Origin: Ochromonadaceae sp. CCMP2298 | Taxonomy: Eukaryota; Sar; Synurophyceae; Ochromonadales; Ochromonadaceae | Direction of reading: 5' to 3' | Length of the DNA stretch: 11,380 nucleotides | Assembly: GCA_026770595.1 (NCBI GenBank) | Contig: MU634572.1 | Coordinates: 1 to 11,380 of the forward strand | Shown here: piece after piece, positions 7,890 to 11,380 of the stretch | Layout of the letters: each line of letters starts with the position of its first letter | How positions within the stretch are numbered: the stretch's first letter is position 1 | Program-made: the position numbers and the translations under genes | The notes under the pieces: generated by a model | The model's input: only the letters and a program-made list of their open reading frames with translations | Database searches by the model: none | Told to the model about the DNA's origin: nothing

Positions 7890-9643
7890 CACACATTTAC
7901 CCCCTCTCCCACCCCGCTCGTACTTACGCAGCTGTCCACTCCCCCACTTCCCCCATTACGCCACTAACCCCACTTACCCCCACCACCATCCCCATCGCCT
8001 CTCCCCGCAGGTAGTCCCATGTTCCCCCAACAGTCTCGCATGGAGCTGAAGGAACTGGAGAGGCGCAGCAGACAGCAGGGTGAGACTGCCGCTGACCCAG
8101 CTGATGCCCCCACCCCCCTGCTGTCCCTGCTTCTACCCCCTTCTTCTCCCTCTTTCTACCCTGCTTCTCCCTCCTCCTCTTTCCTCCCTCTCTACCTGTC
8201 TCACCCCCTACCCCCCTACCCCTGTTTTCTCCCTCCTTTTGCTGCTCCATCTATGTATTTAATCCCCTCCTTCTATGCGAACCCCACTAATCAAATCCCA
8301 CCCACCCCAGGTCCCCAAGACCCCGAGCAAAAACCCAGCATCTTGGAAGGGCACGGGGGTAAAATTGCCATAGCCGCTTTTGCCGCCATCATCGCCCTCC
8401 TCTGGTCCTACTACGCGACCGGGAAAGATCGTTCAAAGATCGAGAGCGATGTCGAAAATGGGGTGTTTTTGGACCCCTACGAAATACAGCAATTGCGGCT
8501 GTTAAACCAGCTGCAGCCCCAGCAGTTTTTCGAGATTGCGAGCAGGGCGAGAGCGCAGTTCCCAGGGGACAAGGCGTCCTACGGTCAGTTTGTGGTGTTC
8601 CTGAAGGAAGTTCGACTTACGGGGAAGGGGGGGGAAGGGGAGAGAGAGGACCAAGAAATGCAGGGACGGGGGAGTGGAGCCAGCAGCGGCGGTGGCAGCG
8701 GCAGTGTTGGCGGTGGGGGGGTGCGGCTGCAGCTGCAGTCTGCACATCTGCTGGACCGATTGGCTATGGGAATAGTACAGAGCATGAGTGGGGGTGGGGA
8801 GGTTACTGGGAGTAGCAGTGGCAGTGCCGGGGCAGAGGCATGGGCAGCGGCAGGGGCAGGAAAAGCTGCAGCAGCGGGGACAGCGGGGACAGAGGTGGGG
8901 GCGTGGTCGGAGGTTCCACTGGAGCTGCCTCTGCTGCTGACAGTGCTGTCTCTAACCCTGCGCCCCGATGCACAGGAGCGGTCTGACGTTTTCTTCCAAA
9001 TGGCCAGGCTTTTCTACCCAGCCGCGGGTACTGGTGCGAGTATGGGTGCGGGTAGGGGGATGGGGATGGAGGCGGGGGTGGAAGAGGGAGATGGTGCGGC
9101 GGAGGCGGCGGTGGGCGAGGGGCAGGCGTGGGTGGTGGACACAGGTGATGGGGGCATCGGTGCTGCTGTTGCTTGCCTTTCCTTATCATCCACATAATCA
9201 ATTCGTCCTCATATACCCATATTCTTCTACCCATATTCTCACATTCCTGCCTTCCCTCATTCCCGCCTTCCCCTCCTCCCGTTCCCCTGCTCCCCACCTA
9301 CTCCTCTATTCCCCTTTTCCCGTTCCCCTAATCCCCTTTTACCTTTCCCCCATTCTCAGGCGCGGTGGAGGGGATGCTGCTGCAGCTGCTGCGCACCGAC
9401 CAGGTGCCCCCCGTAAAACAAGTAACCGAAACGGGTGTAAAGTATCCGGTCAAGCTACACCGCCGCAAAACCGCCGCCGAGATGATAACCGACGCCGAGG
9501 CAAAAAGGATAAAAAACCAGGGAAGTAATGCACCCCCCAGGCAGCAGCCGGTGGGTCTTTACGACGCGGAGCTGTTTTCCGCCCTTCTGCGCAGCTCGAC
9601 GGTGTGTGCGTGGGGGGAGTGCTACAAAAGCAACCGTAACTAG
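7576..9643 (+). CDS. Unrecognised mitochondrial membrane protein with EF-hand-like motif (4 exons)
   Basis: I do not recognise the family. Proposed exons: 7576-7792, 8011-8079, 8311-9159 (or 9144), 9360-9643, all GT-AG, joining in frame to 472 (or 467) residues. The N-terminus (MWRSVSRTGPRLS and onward) is rich in Arg/Ser/Ala and lacks acids, like a mitochondrial presequence. A single membrane segment spans about residues 113-130 (KIAIAAFAAIIALLWSYY). Then come a conserved-looking block (DPYEIQQLRLLNQLQPQQFF), three Gly/Ala-rich inserts, and a helix (RSDVFFQMARLF). The C-terminal exon holds LLRTDQVPPVKQ, TGVKYPVKLHRRKTAAEMI and a Cys-containing tail. With the donor at 9160 the junction reads DTGDGGI-G-AVEG, which keeps D-G-x-I-x-x-x-E of an EF-hand loop. 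The donor at 9145 (CAG/GTGATG) is the stronger splice word but removes this. The role is unknown; anchoring in a mitochondrial membrane and a Ca-binding ancestry are inferences. Confidence 0.78.
7831..7886. repeat. (AC)28 microsatellite in intron 1
   Basis: Twenty-eight uninterrupted AC dinucleotides, flanked by imperfect CA-rich sequence (from about 7801 to 7895), fill the middle of the first intron (7793-8010) of the mitochondrial protein gene. It starts 38 bp from the splice donor. Tracts of this length are normally length-variable and can adopt Z-DNA. Confidence 0.97.
8104..8250. repeat. Polypyrimidine-rich intron 2 tract
   Basis: About 150 bp of nearly continuous C and T on the coding strand make up most of intron 2 (8080-8310) of the mitochondrial protein gene. 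A similar C/T-rich tract occupies 9205-9357 in intron 3. Such strand asymmetry is typical of the introns in this window and can allow triplex (H-DNA) structures. Confidence 0.75.
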
Positions 9644-9907
9644 TAGCTAGCTGACTGGTTATAGAGGCCAAACGGGGCAAGGAGACAGTACAGGCACGGG
9701 CGCTAGGACGTCAGGAGTCAGGAGTAGGAGGTAGAAGCCAAGATCGGGATTTAATTTGTGTCTAAATTTTTTAACTGACCCTCCAAAGGACGCACATTAA
9801 AGGTGTAGGTGGAAATGATGGGATTGAAGTCAAGCTCAACCTCTTCCTCGCCACTCTATGGCAGCGCTGCAAAAACCAGAGCTTTCGTGGCAGGAGCATG
9901 GGGTTGC

Positions 9908-9932
9908 GGGGCGGGTTGGGGATGGGGGTGGG
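9908..9932 (+). repeat. G-quadruplex motif between convergent genes
   Basis: Five runs of 3-5 G separated by loops of 1-2 bases lie on the plus strand, that is on the sense strand of the upstream gene's likely 3' UTR and antisense to ARL3. Confidence 0.7.
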
Positions 9933-9990
9933 AAGGCGATTTAGCTGTCTAGAGTCTTTCTGTCTTTAGCGCTGCAGCACTAACATACAG

Positions 9991-10034
9991 CGGTAGAGCA
10001 CTACCGTAGAACTAGCCGTAGCACTACCGTAGAA
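9991..10034. repeat. 14-bp direct repeat with small hairpin in ARL3 3' flank
   Basis: The sequence gcactaccgtagaa occurs at 9998-10011 and 10021-10034 (period 23). The first copy also forms a 6-bp stem, CGGTAG at 9991-9996 with CTACCG at 10001-10006. It ends 6 bp from the ARL3 stop codon on the 3' UTR side. Confidence 0.8.
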
Positions 10035-10039
10035 TCACT

Positions 10040-11144
10040 TTAGTTCTTGGACTCGCCCCCGCTCACAGCCGCCCCCTCATCCTTCCCCGAGTTGATCTGC
10101 TCCACCAGCCACTCCATGCCCTCCTGTGTGTGGGGGGGTGTGGAGTGTGTGGGTGTGGTGTAGGTGTGGAGTGTGGTAAATGTGGTTAGCATTGGTGTGT
10201 GGTCCCATTGGTGGGAACTTTGTTTGTGCCTCGTGCATCGTACATAGTGCAAAAGGCGTGTATATAGTGCAAAGTGCGTGTATATAGTGCAAAGTGCGTA
10301 CCTGCAGTCCCTCGCCCGTGCGCGCGCTGCAGGGCAGGATCTGCCAAGTGCGCTCACGCAGCTCGTTCAGGCCCAGCTCGGCCGTGATCTCGTCCGCGCT
10401 CAGTGCGTTGATCAGGTCCTGCTTGTTAGCCATCACCAGCAGGGGCACGTTGGCGAGCTTCTCCTCGTCCAGCAGCTGCTGCAGCTCCACGCCCGTCTCC
10501 TCCATCCGCCGTCTGTCGGCAGAGTCGATTACGTAGATCAGCGCGTCGGTCTGGTCGTAGTAGTTGCGCCAGTAGGGGCGGATGGACTTCTGCCCCCCGA
10601 TGTCCCACACGTTCAGCTTGAACCCATCGTGCATGAGGGATTTGATGTTGAAGCCCTGCGTGGGCATGATCTGGCTGATGTCTTCGTCCGACAGCTTCTT
10701 CAGGATGGTGGTCTTTCCGGAGTTATCCAGACCCAGCACCAGAAGGCGCGCCTCCTGGTCGGACTAAGGTGAATATGGCGTAAATAAGGCGCAGATGAGG
10801 TAAATAAGAAGGTACAGGAAAGGAGTAGGAATAGGAGAAAGCAGAGAGGAAGTTAAAGAAGAAGTTGCATGAGAAAGAAGAAGGTAAGAATTAGCGGAGG
10901 GCGAGAAGCTCTGAGGGGAGGAGGGGCAATGGAGGGGCAATGGACTGCCGTTTGCGGGCATCCCGGTCGAAGTAATTGCGGGGGTCCACATATTCAAGGC
11001 AGGAAATAGAGCTCATCTCTCCCGCTCATAGAATTTTGGTCGAGGTGAACCCCTTTGCAGCGGCAGACTTTGCTACTAGACTAAACGCGCGAATCGCATC
11101 GAACTTACTTTCTTGAGCTTTCTGAGGAGTGTAAGGAGTCCCAT
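10040..11144 (-). CDS. ARL3, ARF-like small GTPase (3 exons)
   Basis: ARL3 is a GTPase that, when GTP-bound, releases lipidated cargo from UNC119/PDE6D-type carriers in cilia and flagella (family knowledge). Minus-strand exons are 11144-11109, 10763-10302 and 10123-10040, both introns GT-AG and phase 0, giving 193 residues. Exon 1 encodes the amphipathic N-terminus [12 protein letters not shown]. Nucleotide-binding motifs are all present: GLDNSGKT (23-30), the switch I Thr47 in PTQGFN, WDIGGQ with Gln70, NKQD (125-128) and CSA (157-159). The stretch [22 protein letters not shown] favours ARL3 over ARL2. The C-terminus ([13 protein letters not shown] plus a Glu/Gly/Ser tail) is about 11 residues longer than the human protein. 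The 236 bp upstream to the window end should hold its promoter, with no clear TATA box. Confidence 0.96.
10241..10300. repeat. 20-bp tandem repeat abutting ARL3 intron 2 donor
   Basis: Three copies of a unit like tatatagtgcaaagtgcgtg lie at 10241-10260, 10261-10280 and 10281-10300; the last two differ only at the final base and the first is diverged at three positions. The array lies at the 5' end of the second ARL3 intron (10124-10301, minus strand). The final base of the third copy supplies the T of the GT splice donor. Confidence 0.88.
10891..11016 (-). other. Small ORF inside ARL3 intron 1 (41 codons)
   Basis: An ATG at 11016-11014 on the minus strand opens a 41-codon frame ending in TAA at 10893-10891. 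The first 25 residues ([20 protein letters not shown] and onward) look like ordinary protein, unlike the pyrimidine-rich rest of the intron at 10764-10890. I do not recognise it. It could be an exon relic, an alternative exon, or chance. Confidence 0.25.
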
Positions 11145-11380
11145 GATGGATAATTAATGTGTGTCTACTTGAAGCTCTGCGGATAATCGGATGCGCGAAT
11201 CGGCACACGGATCGGACAGTTCGAATGAGACCAGGAGGCAGGATCTACGAAGTGGTTGAAAGTTCTGGTCTGTTGGATAAAGTTATATCGCGCCGCAGTC
11301 CATTTTGGCGGTTTTCCTCCCCTCAAGAATTGGTCGACAGGAGGGTTTTTCCCGGACCTTTTGCAGGAATGGCGGTAAAT

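Larger units (their letters stand above)
9644..10039. other. Convergent intergenic region
   Basis: This holds the 3' flanks of two genes that point at each other. No gene is visible. It contains a G-run motif at 9908-9932 and a repeated 14-mer at 9998-10034 close to the ARL3 stop. No canonical AATAAA is seen for either gene. Confidence 0.6.

Noticed and set aside
8803-9297. Antisense proline/histidine-rich frame
   Set aside because: It mirrors the Gly/Ala-rich inserts and C-rich intron of the sense gene and has no recognisable protein features.
11369-11380. ATGGCGGTAAAT at the window end as the start of another plus-strand gene
   Set aside because: Only four codons are visible, so nothing can be supported.

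Overview
This is nuclear DNA from a eukaryote. It holds four protein genes and one tRNA gene. Three of the protein genes are split by GT-AG introns of about 98-345 bp, most of them C/T-rich. The tRNA has internal A and B boxes and a T-run terminator, as for RNA polymerase III. The protein set suggests a unicellular, flagellated or ciliated protist that makes long-chain polyunsaturated fatty acids. The set is a myotubularin phosphatase, a cytochrome-b5 fused front-end desaturase, a mitochondrial membrane protein and an ARL3 GTPase. A holozoan protist (ichthyosporean-like) or a thraustochytrid/heterokont would fit, but the sequence alone does not decide the lineage.

Layout. 1-239: a perfect 11-bp minisatellite (8 copies), then sequence that reads as the end of an intron. 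240-4065 (+): a myotubularin-family 3-phosphoinositide phosphatase in five visible exons, with its 5' end outside the window. 4066-5192: AT-richer intergenic DNA with short tandem repeats and, near its right end, a compound G/C-rich hairpin. 5193-6443 (+): an intronless front-end desaturase. 6444-7266: a 3' hairpin and a 323-bp foldback element with about 80-bp inverted repeats that looks like a MITE. 7267-7339 (-): tRNA-Phe(GAA). 7576-9643 (+): a four-exon gene for a protein with a mitochondrial presequence, one membrane segment and an EF-hand-like segment whose loop is interrupted by low complexity; I do not recognise the family. 9644-10039: convergent intergenic region with a G-quadruplex motif. 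10040-11144 (-): ARL3 in three exons.

The genes do not form an operon or an obvious functional cluster. Myotubularin acts on endosomal PI3P and PI(3,5)P2, the desaturase in ER membrane lipids, ARL3 in ciliary cargo release, and the unknown gene probably in mitochondria. Simple repeats are very frequent: 11-, 8-, 12- and 20-bp tandem units, (AC)28, and G-runs and polypyrimidine runs. They sit in introns, at a splice donor, over a stop codon and inside reading frames, where they create Gly/Ala-rich inserts. I saw no defence, CRISPR or viral system. The least explained items are the EF-hand-like mitochondrial protein, the foldback element, and the hairpin upstream of the desaturase.
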